Program-made: the position numbers and the translations under genes
Shown: piece by piece, positions 1 to 8,395 of the stretch
How positions within the stretch are numbered: the first letter of the stretch is position 1
Layout of the letters: each line of letters starts with the position of its first letter
Assembly (NCBI GenBank): GCA_937990735.1
Contig: CALKQT010000095.1
Span: forward strand, 1-58,768
Length of the DNA stretch: 58,768 bases
Source: an uncultured Campylobacter sp.
Lineage (GTDB): Bacteria; Campylobacterota; Campylobacteria; Campylobacterales; Campylobacteraceae
Direction: 5' to 3'
The notes under the pieces: generated by a model
What the model saw: the letters and a program-made list of their open reading frames with translations, nothing else
Databases searched by the model: none
Told to the model about the DNA's origin: nothing

Positions 1-489
1 ATCGGCGTAACCGATACGCCTCATGATATGTACGGCAAGGTGATGAGTATCAGCGATGCGTTAATGTGGGATTGGTATAATCTACTAAGCCAAAAGAGCA
101 GCGAAGATATTGAGCTAATAAAAGGCTTCGTGGCGGATGGCTCGATCCATCCCAAGGCGGTTAAGGAGGAGCTTGCCTCCGAGATCGTCACGCAATTTTA
201 TGACGAAAACACCGCCTTTGAGGCTAAGCAGGAATTTGACCGCGTCCACGGTGCCGGCGAGCTTCCTAGCGAGATCAAGGAATATCACGTAAGCTCGCCT
301 GCATGGATCGTAAAGGCACTCATCAGCTGCAAGCTCGCCGTATCCAGCTCAGATGCGCGCAGGTTGATAAAATCAAACGCCGTCAGTATCGATCAAAATA
401 AAATTTTAGATGAGCAGCTTCAGCTTAGCTCGGGCGAATATACACTCCAAGTAGGAAAGAAAAAATTCGCTAAATTAAAGGTGGATTAA
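1..489 (+). CDS. tyrS: Tyrosyl-tRNA synthetase, C-terminal part (cut by window edge)
   Basis: The reading frame is open from base 1, so the 5' part lies outside the window. The visible 162 residues begin IGVTDTPHDMYGKVMSISD, the segment that follows the KMSKS loop in bacterial TyrRS. The last ~65 residues (from SSPAWIVKALISCKLA to the end) look like the S4-type RNA-binding domain that grips tRNA-Tyr. The enzyme charges tRNA-Tyr in the cytoplasm. Its TAA stop shares one base with the ATG of the next gene, so the two are probably co-transcribed. Family assignment is secure; only the catalytic half is unseen. Confidence 0.95.
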   Translation: MGVTDTPHDMYGKVMSISDALMWDWYNLLSQKSSEDIELIKGFVADGSIHPKAVKEELASEIVTQFYDENTAFEAKQEFDRVHGAGELPSEIKEYHVSSPAWIVKALISCKLAVSSSDARRLIKSNAVSIDQNKILDEQLQLSSGEYTLQVGKKKFAKLKVD

Positions 490-1577
490 TGAGTATAAAA
501 ATAGGCAAACACGAGATTGCGCACCCGATAATTCAAGGCGGCATGGGACTTGGTATCAGCTGGGACAAGCTAGCCGGCAATGTCAGCCTAAACGGCTGTC
601 TAGGCGTCATTAGCTCGGTCGGCACCGGCTACTACGAAAATCTTAAATTTGCCAAAAAATCGCTCGAGGGCAGACCATATCAAAGCGAGAATTTTTATAG
701 CAAAGAGGCGCTTTTTACCATCGTGCAAAACGCCCGTAAAATTTGCGGCGATGCACCTTTGGGGATGAACGTAATGTGCGCGGCGAACGACTACGAGCGC
801 ATTGTGCGCGACACATGTGAGGCAGGTATCGACATCATCATAAGCGGCGCGGGGCTTCCTACCAATCTGCCGGAATTTACGGCCGATTTTCCGGATGTCG
901 CGCTCGTGCCCATCGTCTCCTCCGCCAAGGCTCTTAAGATCATCGCCAAGCGCTGGAAGCAGCGCTACGACAGAATTCCCGACGCCGTAGTGCTCGAAGG
1001 TCCTCTTAGCGGCGGACATCAGGGCTTTACCTACGAGCAGTGCGGCGATCCGTCGTTTGCGCTGGATAATCTAATCCCGCAAGTAAAAGCGGAAATTGCG
1101 CAATGGGGCAGCTTCCCGCTCTTTGTCGCAGGCGGAATTTGGGATAAGAGCGACATCGATCGCGTGAAATCTTTGGGTGCAGACGGCGTACAGATGGGCA
1201 CGCGCTTCATCGGCACCTTTGAATGCGACGCCGCGGAGGAATTTAAGCAGGTGCTTCTTAACGCCAAAAAAGAGGACATCCGGCTTCTAAAATCGCCCGT
1301 AGGCTATCCCGCGCGCGGCATTCATACCAATCTGCAAGATATGATCGCCGCAGGCACGGCGCCTAAGATCCGCTGTATCAGCAACTGCGTAAGCCCCTGC
1401 GAGCGCGGCAAAGGCGCTAACGCCGTAGGATACTGCATCGCAGACCGCTTAAGCGACGCATATTTGGGCAAAACGCAAAGCGGTCTGTTTTTTACCGGCG
1501 CGAACGGATGGCGATTAAACGAGATAATATCCGTGAAGGAATTGATAGAAAAACTTGTAAATGGCGAAGATAGTTAA
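489..1577 (+). CDS. Nitronate monooxygenase / 2-nitropropane dioxygenase family protein
   Basis: A 362-residue FMN-dependent TIM-barrel protein. The start MSIKIGKHEIAHPIIQGGMG and the IIQGGMG(L)GIS motif are typical of the NPD/nitronate monooxygenase family. GGHQGF near residue 175 carries the family's conserved His. The phosphate-binding segments VAGGIWDKSDI and GADGVQMGTRF follow near residues 214-240. Members oxidise alkyl nitronates; FabK enoyl-ACP reductases share the fold, so a lipid role cannot be excluded. Near the C-terminus CISNCVSPCERGKG supplies several Cys. It starts inside the tyrS stop and its own end overlaps amiA by 17 bases, suggesting one operon. Confidence 0.88.
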   Translation: MSIKIGKHEIAHPIIQGGMGLGISWDKLAGNVSLNGCLGVISSVGTGYYENLKFAKKSLEGRPYQSENFYSKEALFTIVQNARKICGDAPLGMNVMCAANDYERIVRDTCEAGIDIIISGAGLPTNLPEFTADFPDVALVPIVSSAKALKIIAKRWKQRYDRIPDAVVLEGPLSGGHQGFTYEQCGDPSFALDNLIPQVKAEIAQWGSFPLFVAGGIWDKSDIDRVKSLGADGVQMGTRFIGTFECDAAEEFKQVLLNAKKEDIRLLKSPVGYPARGIHTNLQDMIAAGTAPKIRCISNCVSPCERGKGANAVGYCIADRLSDAYLGKTQSGLFFTGANGWRLNEIISVKELIEKLVNGEDS

Positions 1578-3399
1578 AATTTTTCTAATCGCAGCTTTTA
1601 GCTGCGTATTGGCGTTTGGAGCTTCCAGCGAGGCGTTTTTTGCGAAATTCGATAAGGATTTCATCGTAGCGACGCCAAATTATAAGCGCTCGCTACACAA
1701 GGAGCTAAAATCGCTCTACCAAGGCGCGTCCGATAAAGAAGTCCGCATCAAAGCGCTAAAGAGATTGGTTTACAGCTCGAAAAATTTAGGACTTGATTCC
1801 TCGCCTTATGAATCTGCGCTAGCCAAATTACAAGGCAAAGCAAGCGATAGCAGCACGAATTCTAAAAAGCTCAAAGATGAAAATGCAAAAAATTCCAAAA
1901 GCTCGGACGAGAAAAATACTTCAAATTTAGCGCATAGCCCCAAAGCCTCCGCCTCAAAAAACTCTAAGAATTCAAAAAATTCCACTTCCAAAAATCTCAA
2001 AAAGACGCGCGCGCCAGAAGAAGCCGATCTAAGCTCGCTATCTAGCGAGGATTTGGAATTCTTACGCTCGACTAGGCCCCGCGGCGCAGACGACGCAAAA
2101 AACTCTACGGACGATACAAAGTCTTATGATTCAAGCGAAAATCCCGCAGGAGCCGATGACTCCTTACAAGCGCAGAATTCCGCAGGTAGCGCTGCGACAG
2201 AGCGACTAGATTCTGAACTTCGCAAAAGCAGTATAAAAAAATCCGCCCCCGATGCCAAACTCGCTTTAGCATCGCTGCGCGGCGATGGGGATGAGATCGT
2301 ACTTGAGTTTAACCGCGATCTAAAGCGCGGTGATTATAAAGATTTTACGATCGCAAGTAGCGATAATTTTCGCTTCGTGATTGATTTTAGCGCGCGGCAA
2401 AAGTCACAAAAAACGCGGCTTAAAGATAGCTTCGTTAGCGATGTACGCGTCTCGCAATACAACGATAAGACCGTGCGCATCGTACTTAGCGATCCGAAAG
2501 AATTCAATGCAAACGTAGAAATTAACGGCAATATGATGATTTTAAGTACGGCTGAAGGCTTAAAAGCCGCAAAATCCGCGCGCGCAGAAAAAAACAAGGA
2601 TCAAAAATCAGGGCGCAAGCACGTTCGCGAGCAAGATAGCGAGCCGCAAATCAGCACGATAGATGAATCTCAAGGCGCTAAATCGGTCTCCGTGGCCGCC
2701 GGTAAAATTTACAAATCCACCAAGGGCAAGCTCATCGTAATCGATCCGGGTCACGGCGGTAGCGATTCGGGCGCGGTCGGAAACGGGCTGAAGGAAAAAA
2801 ATGTCGTGCTTGCCACATCCAAAAAGCTCGGTGCGCTGCTTACCAAGCGCGGATACAAGGTGCTTTATACACGCAGCACCGACGTGTTTATAAATTTAAG
2901 GTCGCGCACCGCTTTCGCCGCTAAAAAAAACGCCGATATGTTTATCTCGATCCACGCAAACGCCGCTCCTAACGCTAGCTCAGCACTTAAAATGAGCGGT
3001 GTGGAGACCTTTTTCTTAAGCCCGGCTAGGAGCGAGCGCAGTAAAAACGCCGCCGCACTCGAAAACAGGGGCGATTTGGAGGATATGAACACCTTCTCGA
3101 AGCAGACCTTCCTAAATTTCTTAAATCGCGAGAAGATAATCTCCTCAAACAAGCTTGCCATCGACATTCAAAGCTATATGCTAAGCTCGGTCAAAAAGAG
3201 CTTCTCAAGCAGAGACGGCGGCGTGCGCGAGGCGCCATTTTGGGTGTTGGTGGGCGCTACGATGCCCGCGGTGCTCGTGGAGATGGGCTACATCACGCAC
3301 CCGCAGGAGGGTAAAAATTTAGGCAAAAGCGCCTATCAAGATCGCATCGCCCAAGGCATCGCAAACGGCGTGGACGCGTACTTTCAGAAAAACAAGTGA
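1561..3399 (+). CDS. amiA: N-acetylmuramoyl-L-alanine amidase, AMIN + Amidase_3
   Basis: A 612-residue exported cell-wall hydrolase that cuts the amide bond between MurNAc and the stem peptide. Residues 1-20 form a signal peptide. Residues ~90-215 are a Ser/Lys/Asn-rich low-complexity stretch. Residues ~225-330 resemble an AMIN peptidoglycan-targeting domain (LRGDGDEIVLEFNRDL onward). The catalytic Amidase_3 domain fills ~390-608, with zinc ligands in DPGHGGSDSG (His ~398), GLKEKN (Glu ~411) and SIHAN (His ~465), and a Glu in VEMGYITH (~574). Start codon lies within the upstream gene (17-base overlap). The window also encodes FtsE, FtsX and an EnvC-like protein, which in other bacteria activate such amidases. 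Symbol follows Campylobacter usage. Confidence 0.93.
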   Translation: MAKIVKIFLIAAFSCVLAFGASSEAFFAKFDKDFIVATPNYKRSLHKELKSLYQGASDKEVRIKALKRLVYSSKNLGLDSSPYESALAKLQGKASDSSTNSKKLKDENAKNSKSSDEKNTSNLAHSPKASASKNSKNSKNSTSKNLKKTRAPEEADLSSLSSEDLEFLRSTRPRGADDAKNSTDDTKSYDSSENPAGADDSLQAQNSAGSAATERLDSELRKSSIKKSAPDAKLALASLRGDGDEIVLEFNRDLKRGDYKDFTIASSDNFRFVIDFSARQKSQKTRLKDSFVSDVRVSQYNDKTVRIVLSDPKEFNANVEINGNMMILSTAEGLKAAKSARAEKNKDQKSGRKHVREQDSEPQISTIDESQGAKSVSVAAGKIYKSTKGKLIVIDPGHGGSDSGAVGNGLKEKNVVLATSKKLGALLTKRGYKVLYTRSTDVFINLRSRTAFAAKKNADMFISIHANAAPNASSALKMSGVETFFLSPARSERSKNAAALENRGDLEDMNTFSKQTFLNFLNREKIISSNKLAIDIQSYMLSSVKKSFSSRDGGVREAPFWVLVGATMPAVLVEMGYITHPQEGKNLGKSAYQDRIAQGIANGVDAYFQKNK

Positions 3400-3539
3400 T
3401 GAAATTTTACGCGCCGCGCATTTTTGCAAGCGAGATGAATTTTATTTCGGCGCGAGATCTGCCCCGCGGATATAGTTTAGCGGGCACGATGGATCTTGCG
3501 GATAAACAGAGCACGGAGGCGGTAAATTTAAAATTTTAG
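3399..3539 (+). CDS. Possible 46-aa ORF coupled to amiA stop
   Basis: An ATG overlaps the amiA TGA stop (ATGA arrangement) and opens a 46-codon frame starting MKFYAPRIFASEMNF and ending at TAG in an AAATTTTAG context. I do not recognise it. It has no membrane segment and no clear motif. The overlap suggests translational coupling, but its 3' part merges into the AAATTT-rich intergenic DNA, so it may simply be chance open frame or a decayed gene start. Confidence 0.2.
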   Translation: MKFYAPRIFASEMNFISARDLPRGYSLAGTMDLADKQSTEAVNLKF

Positions 3540-4063
3540 AGCCCCCGCGCTAAATTTAAAGCAAAACGTGCGGCGCTGCGCGTAAAATTCTGCCCGCGTG
3601 CCAAATATTTACTACGGGCGGGTAAATTTTACGGAGCGTCTTGCGGCGCCACGAGCCAGGGATGCATACGGCTTAAATGCGGATTTTAACGCGGCTCGGC
3701 GTAAAATTTTGAAGCATGTACTTGGCGCTACTTGACGCAGCAGAGCGCGACTGGCGGTAAAATTTACCGACAAAATCGCATTTAAGCCGCGCGAAGATAG
3801 CGATTTTGTCGCACTAATGCAAATCGTGCTTCAAACCGCGTCCGCGCAATTAGGATTGCACTTTAAGTCATGAGTATGTGTATCGCTCAAGCCACGCTTA
3901 GCGACGCAGTGACGCCTCAAAATTTTGAGCCATGTTCGCAGAGCGCACGATATTTGCGTAATGCTGCGAACGCGGCAGTTACAGCGTGCCGATACCTGCG
4001 CTCTATGTGTATTAAAGGTGCAGCTGAATCGTAAATTTAAAGATAAAATTTAAAAGGTCTGAA
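3540..4063. other. Gene-free stretch with inverted repeat
   Basis: About 520 bases with no convincing gene. It is rich in the AAATTT-type words seen throughout the window. A perfect 12-bp inverted repeat CGACAAAATCGC (3768-3779) and GCGATTTTGTCG (3800-3811) with a 20-nt loop is the only ordered structure I see. It lacks a following T-run, so it is not a classic terminator. No tRNA-like TTCRANNC arm was found. Confidence 0.4.
3768..3811. repeat. 12-bp perfect inverted repeat, 20-nt loop
   Basis: Left arm CGACAAAATCGC (3768-3779) and right arm GCGATTTTGTCG (3800-3811) are exact reverse complements. The structure could form a hairpin in RNA or be an operator. It stands alone in the amiA-downstream gap, 250 bases before the next start codon. 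Confidence 0.45.
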
Positions 4064-4768
4064 ATGAAAAAAATCGTATTTTTGATCCTGCTTTTCGCGG
4101 CCGTCGCGCTCGCGCTCTACGTCACTTCGCGCGTCAATCCAAATCTTTTCGCCGAAATCAAAATCCTAGGCGCGCTGCTAAACGCCACGATATTCGGCGT
4201 CGCGCTCATCGCCTTAGCGATCGGCGAAAAAGACATAGTGCGCTTCCCGTTTCTTACCGCCTCGCTGCTGGCGCTGTTTTCGGGGCTGGTAGAGGGCGTG
4301 CTGCTCTTCGAAAACCGCTACTACATCGCGATCACCGCGGTGGCGTTCGTCGCCTTCGTCTTTTATCTGCAGATCAAGCACAAAAGATTTTCAAATAAAG
4401 CTTATAAAAATTCTGCGGACGAAGGCTCTAGAAATTTAGATGAGAGCGCAAATTTAAAAGACGCGGATTTCGGCGGCGCAAAAGAGGCGCAGGAGCCGCA
4501 AAGCAAAAGCGCCGCGACGGATGAAATTTTAAACTTTAAAAGCGGCGGCGAAATTTCAAATTCTCAAAACGAGGATGAAATTTTAAACTCCAGTGGCGAT
4601 CTCGGTGAAAATTTCGCGAGCGGCGCCGATGAAAATTCTACGCATCGCGCCGATGAAAATTCCGACGAAAATTTTAAAATTTCAAACGGTAGCGCGGGCG
4701 AAAATTCCGCGCAAAATTTCAATCAAGGCGCTGAAAATTCCGCACCTGACGCAAGGCGCGATAGATGA
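4064..4768 (+). CDS. Membrane protein with acidic low-complexity tail, unknown function
   Basis: A 234-residue protein I do not recognise. Four hydrophobic segments can be read at about residues 4-22, 33-53, 59-77 and 82-105, followed by a basic patch (KHKRFSNK). From ~115 to the end it is a disordered Asn/Ser/Glu/Asp tail made of recurring GENSA, DENST and DEILN units. These units are encoded by GAAAATTCC- and GAAATTTTA-type words, the same vocabulary as the inserts in the pseudouridine synthase and TrmB. The tail is probably cytoplasmic given the basic junction. It overlaps the next membrane gene by four bases (ATGA). Confidence 0.7.
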   Translation: MKKIVFLILLFAAVALALYVTSRVNPNLFAEIKILGALLNATIFGVALIALAIGEKDIVRFPFLTASLLALFSGLVEGVLLFENRYYIAITAVAFVAFVFYLQIKHKRFSNKAYKNSADEGSRNLDESANLKDADFGGAKEAQEPQSKSAATDEILNFKSGGEISNSQNEDEILNSSGDLGENFASGADENSTHRADENSDENFKISNGSAGENSAQNFNQGAENSAPDARRDR

Positions 4769-5091
4769 TCAAATCCGCGCTGATTGCGCTTGCGGTGATA
4801 TTTTTGCTGCTTTTAAATTTAGCCAATCTTTTCGGCATGATAGGCCTAAGCGGGCCGGTGCCTGCGATGATCTGGTTTGCGATCAGCTTCTGCGGGGTTT
4901 TTTACCTATACAGATTTTGCGGCACAAAGCCAGTCGTAGCGCGGATCGGGATCTTTGCCGTAGCCTTCGTGGGCGGATTTTTCACGAGCGTTTTGTACTA
5001 CGGATTTTTTAATTCGCAAACTTTGGAATTTGCCTTTACATACGCCTTTTTCGCGGTGGTTTTTACGCTCGGCATCAGCGTGATTTTGTAG
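4765..5091 (+). CDS. Small multi-pass membrane protein, unknown function
   Basis: A 108-residue, almost wholly hydrophobic protein with about four membrane spans (residues ~4-22, 27-47, 54-78, 86-108). The ATG overlaps the TGA of the preceding gene by four bases, so the two are likely translationally coupled and may form one membrane unit. No motif gives a function. It converges on rodA, with an inverted repeat around the shared 3' ends. Confidence 0.65.
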   Translation: MIKSALIALAVIFLLLLNLANLFGMIGLSGPVPAMIWFAISFCGVFYLYRFCGTKPVVARIGIFAVAFVGGFFTSVLYYGFFNSQTLEFAFTYAFFAVVFTLGISVIL

Positions 5092-5100
5092 CGAGCTTTA

Positions 5101-5196
5101 AAATTTAGCCCGCTGCTTAAAATTTCGCCGCCGACTTAAAAACAAGTCCCGCGCGATTTTGTAGAATTTCAAAATTTATCCGCACGGGCTAAATTT
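5101..5196. repeat. 12-bp inverted repeat between convergent genes
   Basis: AAATTTAGCCCG (5101-5112) and CGGGCTAAATTT (5185-5196) are exact reverse complements separated by 72 bases. The left arm follows the small membrane gene; the right arm overlaps the rodA stop codon. The loop is long for a terminator, but the position between converging genes would suit one. The arms carry the window's recurring TAAATTT/AAATTTA word. Confidence 0.45.
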
Positions 5197-6301
5197 ACAT
5201 CCTAATCTTGTAGGTCTTGTAGTTATCCTTCATCCTAAACGTCAGCAAATTTTGTAAAATTCCAAAGAGGATCATAAAGGTGATGAAGCTGCTGCCGCCG
5301 TAGCTGAAAAACGGCAGCGGCACGCCCACGACGGGCGCGAAACCCACCACCATCGAGATATTGACGCCCGCGTAGATGAAAATGAGCGAGGCAAGCGCGC
5401 TCGTAAAGACCCGTATCAAATAATCGTTTTTAAAGTTGTAGTTTAGACTCAGCAGATGCAGTATCAGCAGCGCATACAGCGCGATCAGCGCGGTAGCCCC
5501 CACGAAACCGAAGCGCTCGATCGTGTAAGCGAAGATAAAATCGCTCGTCGCGATCGGTAGAAATTTAAAGTGCGTCTGCGTCGCTTCGTCTCTATCCTTG
5601 CCGTAGATGCCGCCGTTTCCGATAGCAATGATCGCCTGCTTGACCTGATAATTGGGCTCTTCGCTGATGAAATCAGTAATGCGCTTTTTTTGATAATCGT
5701 GCATGTTTTCGTACAAAATCGGCGAGCTGGCCACAAAAACGATGATCAGCGTAAGCCAAATTTTTTTATCGACGCCTATGATGAAAAGGATCGCAAATCC
5801 CGTCAAAAAAAGTATCGCGGCGGTGCCTAGATCGGGCTCTTTTGCGATCAGAACGAAAGGCAGAAGTATGTAAAAACTAAGGCGCAAAAAATCCTTCAGC
5901 CCGTAGCCGTTTTTCGGCGGCGGATTTTTGTGTATCAGATACATCAGCATCAGGATAAACGCGGGCTTCATCACCTCGCTGGGCTGCAGCGTAAAATGCA
6001 CGAAAGGAATCTCCAGCCAGCGTCTCGCTCCTAGCTTGCTAACGCCGAAAAAATCGACGCTGAGCAGCAATATGATGTTGGTCCAATAAAATATCGGGAT
6101 CAGATATAAAAATTTGCGTATCGGAAAGAGAAAAAACAGCGTAAAAACGGCAAATCCGACGCCAAAATAAACGACCTGCTTCGAGGATAGCACGTCGTTT
6201 GCCTCGCTTATTAAAACGTATGAAAAAACCACTATCGGCACGATCAAAAAAGGTTGAATGAAATCAAAATATGCTAAAATCTTTTTGTCAATTTTAAACA
6301 A
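5195..6301 (-). CDS. rodA: Rod shape-determining protein, SEDS peptidoglycan polymerase
   Basis: A 368-residue FtsW/RodA/SpoVE (SEDS) membrane protein, the normal RodA length. SEDS proteins polymerise lipid II glycan chains with a class B PBP in the elongation complex. About ten membrane segments are visible. Diagnostic stretches are FGVSKLGARRWLEI near residue 95, KEPDLGTAAI near 165, GNGGIYGKDRDEATQTHFKF near 235 and the C-terminal PFFSYGGSS. It is transcribed away from the pseudouridine synthase gene, with 53 bases between start codons holding both promoters. RodA rather than FtsW is preferred for its short N-terminus and the YGKDRDEATQTHF segment. Confidence 0.93.
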   Translation of the reverse strand: MFKIDKKILAYFDFIQPFLIVPIVVFSYVLISEANDVLSSKQVVYFGVGFAVFTLFFLFPIRKFLYLIPIFYWTNIILLLSVDFFGVSKLGARRWLEIPFVHFTLQPSEVMKPAFILMLMYLIHKNPPPKNGYGLKDFLRLSFYILLPFVLIAKEPDLGTAAILFLTGFAILFIIGVDKKIWLTLIIVFVASSPILYENMHDYQKKRITDFISEEPNYQVKQAIIAIGNGGIYGKDRDEATQTHFKFLPIATSDFIFAYTIERFGFVGATALIALYALLILHLLSLNYNFKNDYLIRVFTSALASLIFIYAGVNISMVVGFAPVVGVPLPFFSYGGSSFITFMILFGILQNLLTFRMKDNYKTYKIRM

Positions 6302-6354
6302 CGCTTAATCCTAATTAAAATTTTGACGTAAGAATAGCCAAAAAAGGTATAAAT

Positions 6355-7797
6355 TTGGATAATCTAATAGCACAATGCAGCGAAAGGCTCGACATTTTTC
6401 TAAGCTCGCAGCTTGGAATTTCGCGCAATCAAATATCAAGCTTAATCAAATCCGCGGCAATCAGAGTGGACGGAGCCGTGCAAACTAAGCCCGGCTACAA
6501 GCTATCTGCGGGCGAGCTCGTGCACATCGACTACCCCGCGCCCGCGCCGCAGCAAATGAGCGCGGAGGGGCTAAACTTCGACGTTGAAATTTTATACGAG
6601 GATGAGGATCTGCTCGTGGTAAATAAGCCCGCAGGCCTTACCGTCCACCCCGCCGCAAGCGTCAAAGAACCCACGCTCGTGGACTGGCTCAAGTCTCGCG
6701 GCTATCTGCTTTCCACGCTCGGCGGCGAGCTTCGCGCGGGCATCGTGCACCGCCTCGATAAACTCACCAGCGGCGCCCTGCTCGTCGCCAAAAACAACGC
6801 CGCGCACGCCGCGCTCTCGGCGCAGCTAAGCGACAAGAGCATGGGGCGGATATACCTCGCGCTCATCGACCTGCCACTGAAAGAGCCCTGCGTGATCGAG
6901 CGCCCGATCGCTCGCAACCCTGCAAACCGTCTAAAAATGGGTATCGTGCCCGGCGGACGCAGCGCAAAGAGCGCGTTTTATGAAATTTTAAGCGGAGCGG
7001 AACTAAGCGAGCTTCAAAACTCCACCCAGAGGTGCGATGAAATTTTAGGCACGGGCGATGGTACGGCTGCGGGCAAGAGCGCAGGCACGGATAAAATTTC
7101 AGCCGCCGATAAAATTTTGGCTACGAACGCAGGCGCAAGTAGAATTTCGACTGAAGACAAAATTTCGGGCGACGCTATGGATAAAATTTTAACTGGTAAT
7201 GCGGATAAAATTTCGGCCGTGTCCACAGGCGGGGATAGAATTTTAAGCGCTAGCAGGGACGCAGATATGAGTAAAATTTTAGCGACCGACGCAAGCGCGT
7301 GCGGGAATGAAATTTTAAATACAGTCCCAACTGCGGGCGCAGATAAAATTTCGACTACCGACGTGAGCGCGGATCAAACCCTGGCCGCCCGTCTCGCCGA
7401 GAATAAATTTTTAAATTTTAAAAATCCCGCTCAAAACCAAATTATGCCGCCGATAAACCTAAAGAGCTTTAATCTCGTCGCTGCAAAGCTCTTCACGGGC
7501 CGCACGCATCAGATCCGCGTGCATTTAAGCTCGATAAATCGGCACATTTTAGGCGATCATTTATACGGATTTAAGAGCGAAAACGCTAAAATTAGCAGGA
7601 TTTTGCTCCATGCCTATTTGCTCTATTTCATCCATCCGCGAAGCGGTAAAGAGGTGAAAATATGCGCGGGCTTGCCGAGCGAATTTCTAAATTTTACGAC
7701 AAATCAAAAGGTAAAGGATGAAATTTATGAAAAAATTTTACCGACTAACGTTGAGCGCTACTTTAGCGATACTAGCGGCTGGCTGCGCTATGTCTAG
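6355..7797 (+). CDS. RluA/RluD-family pseudouridine synthase with ~135-aa repeat insert
   Basis: A 480-residue RNA pseudouridine synthase, TTG start. An S4-like domain occupies residues ~8-60 and the catalytic domain follows. The catalytic Asp is D135 in GIVHRLDKLTSG. Family members are usually about 300-330 residues. Here residues ~225-360 are an extra block of units such as DKISAADKILATNAG and SKILATDAS, encoded by GATAAAATTT-type words. After it the canonical fold resumes with LFTGRTHQIRVHLS, so the reading frame is intact and the enzyme may still work. Gene order (next to an FlpA-like lipoprotein and trmB) matches the C. jejuni Cj1280c region as I recall it. Target uridines cannot be told from sequence. 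Confidence 0.9.
   Translation: MDNLIAQCSERLDIFLSSQLGISRNQISSLIKSAAIRVDGAVQTKPGYKLSAGELVHIDYPAPAPQQMSAEGLNFDVEILYEDEDLLVVNKPAGLTVHPAASVKEPTLVDWLKSRGYLLSTLGGELRAGIVHRLDKLTSGALLVAKNNAAHAALSAQLSDKSMGRIYLALIDLPLKEPCVIERPIARNPANRLKMGIVPGGRSAKSAFYEILSGAELSELQNSTQRCDEILGTGDGTAAGKSAGTDKISAADKILATNAGASRISTEDKISGDAMDKILTGNADKISAVSTGGDRILSASRDADMSKILATDASACGNEILNTVPTAGADKISTTDVSADQTLAARLAENKFLNFKNPAQNQIMPPINLKSFNLVAAKLFTGRTHQIRVHLSSINRHILGDHLYGFKSENAKISRILLHAYLLYFIHPRSGKEVKICAGLPSEFLNFTTNQKVKDEIYEKILPTNVERYFSDTSGWLRYV
7024..7430 (+). repeat. In-frame GATAAAATTT repeat block inside pseudouridine synthase
   Basis: Irregular units of about 24-60 bases, each carrying (G)ATAAAATTT or GAAATTTTA, read as DKIS, DKIL or NEIL followed by Ala/Thr/Gly/Asp-rich residues. 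The segment 7108-7149 (KILATNAG) closely resembles 9566-9607 in trmB (KILATTAGDKIS). The units are degenerate in length and sequence, unlike simple slippage of one unit. Confidence 0.7.
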
Positions 7798-8392
7798 CGC
7801 GCCTAGCGCAAGCGACGAAAGCCTGCCGCGCGTGGAGGGCATCAGGACGATCACGAGCGACAATGAGATCGGACTTGAGTGGCCTAGATACGACAGCAAT
7901 ACCGCCGTACTGGGCTTTGTCGTTTACCGAGCGCCCGCAAGCGGCGGCGAAGCCAAAAAGATCGCCACTATCGCAGATCCATACTCCACTCACTACGTAG
8001 ATACGAGGCTGCAGCCGGGCACTTCGTATAAATACACGGTGCGCACATACGGCGCCAAGGGCGTTTCGGCTCCTTCTCCTGTCGCTATCGCGAGCACAGC
8101 AAAGATGTTAGAGTCCGTGCCGTTTGCGCAGGCTATCTACGGGCTTCCGGGCCGCGTTAAGATCATCTGGCGCCCGCATCCGGATCTTCGAGTAAGCTCT
8201 TATCTAATCGAGCGCCGTCCTAAGGGAGGCGAGTCGTGGAGCACGATTAAAGAGGTTCGCGGCAGACTTAGTGCTGAATATATCGACAATATCGATTACG
8301 GCGAAGGATATGAATACCGCATTACCGTCAAAACCGAAAACGGAGAGCTGTCCAAGCCTAGTGCAGTCATTGCCGCAGCGCAGGCAGAATAA
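7727..8392 (+). CDS. flpA: Fibronectin type III lipoprotein, FlpA-like, two FN3 domains
   Basis: A lipoprotein of 221 residues from ATG 7727. That start is preferred over ATG 7718 because the AAAGG ribosome site at 7713-7717 touches 7718 but sits nine bases before 7727. The signal ends in lipobox LAAGC. Two FN3 repeats follow: residues ~30-120 (GLEWPRYDSN, GTSYKYTVRTYG) and ~125-215 (VKIIWRPHPD, GEGYEYRITVKTENG). In C. jejuni FlpA (Cj1279c) is a fibronectin-binding adhesin with three FN3 repeats and ~410 residues in the same gene neighbourhood. The copy here is about half that length, so fibronectin binding is uncertain. The 5' end overlaps the preceding gene. Confidence 0.85.
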   Translation: MKKFYRLTLSATLAILAAGCAMSSAPSASDESLPRVEGIRTITSDNEIGLEWPRYDSNTAVLGFVVYRAPASGGEAKKIATIADPYSTHYVDTRLQPGTSYKYTVRTYGAKGVSAPSPVAIASTAKMLESVPFAQAIYGLPGRVKIIWRPHPDLRVSSYLIERRPKGGESWSTIKEVRGRLSAEYIDNIDYGEGYEYRITVKTENGELSKPSAVIAAAQAE

Positions 8393-8395
8393 AGT

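Noticed and set aside
600..1019. Antisense frames within the nitronate monooxygenase gene
   Set aside because: Fully contained opposite a clear conserved enzyme; typical GC-rich codon shadow.
3540..4063. tRNA or small RNA gene in the amiA downstream gap
   Set aside because: No cloverleaf, no T-arm consensus and no promoter-terminator pair seen.
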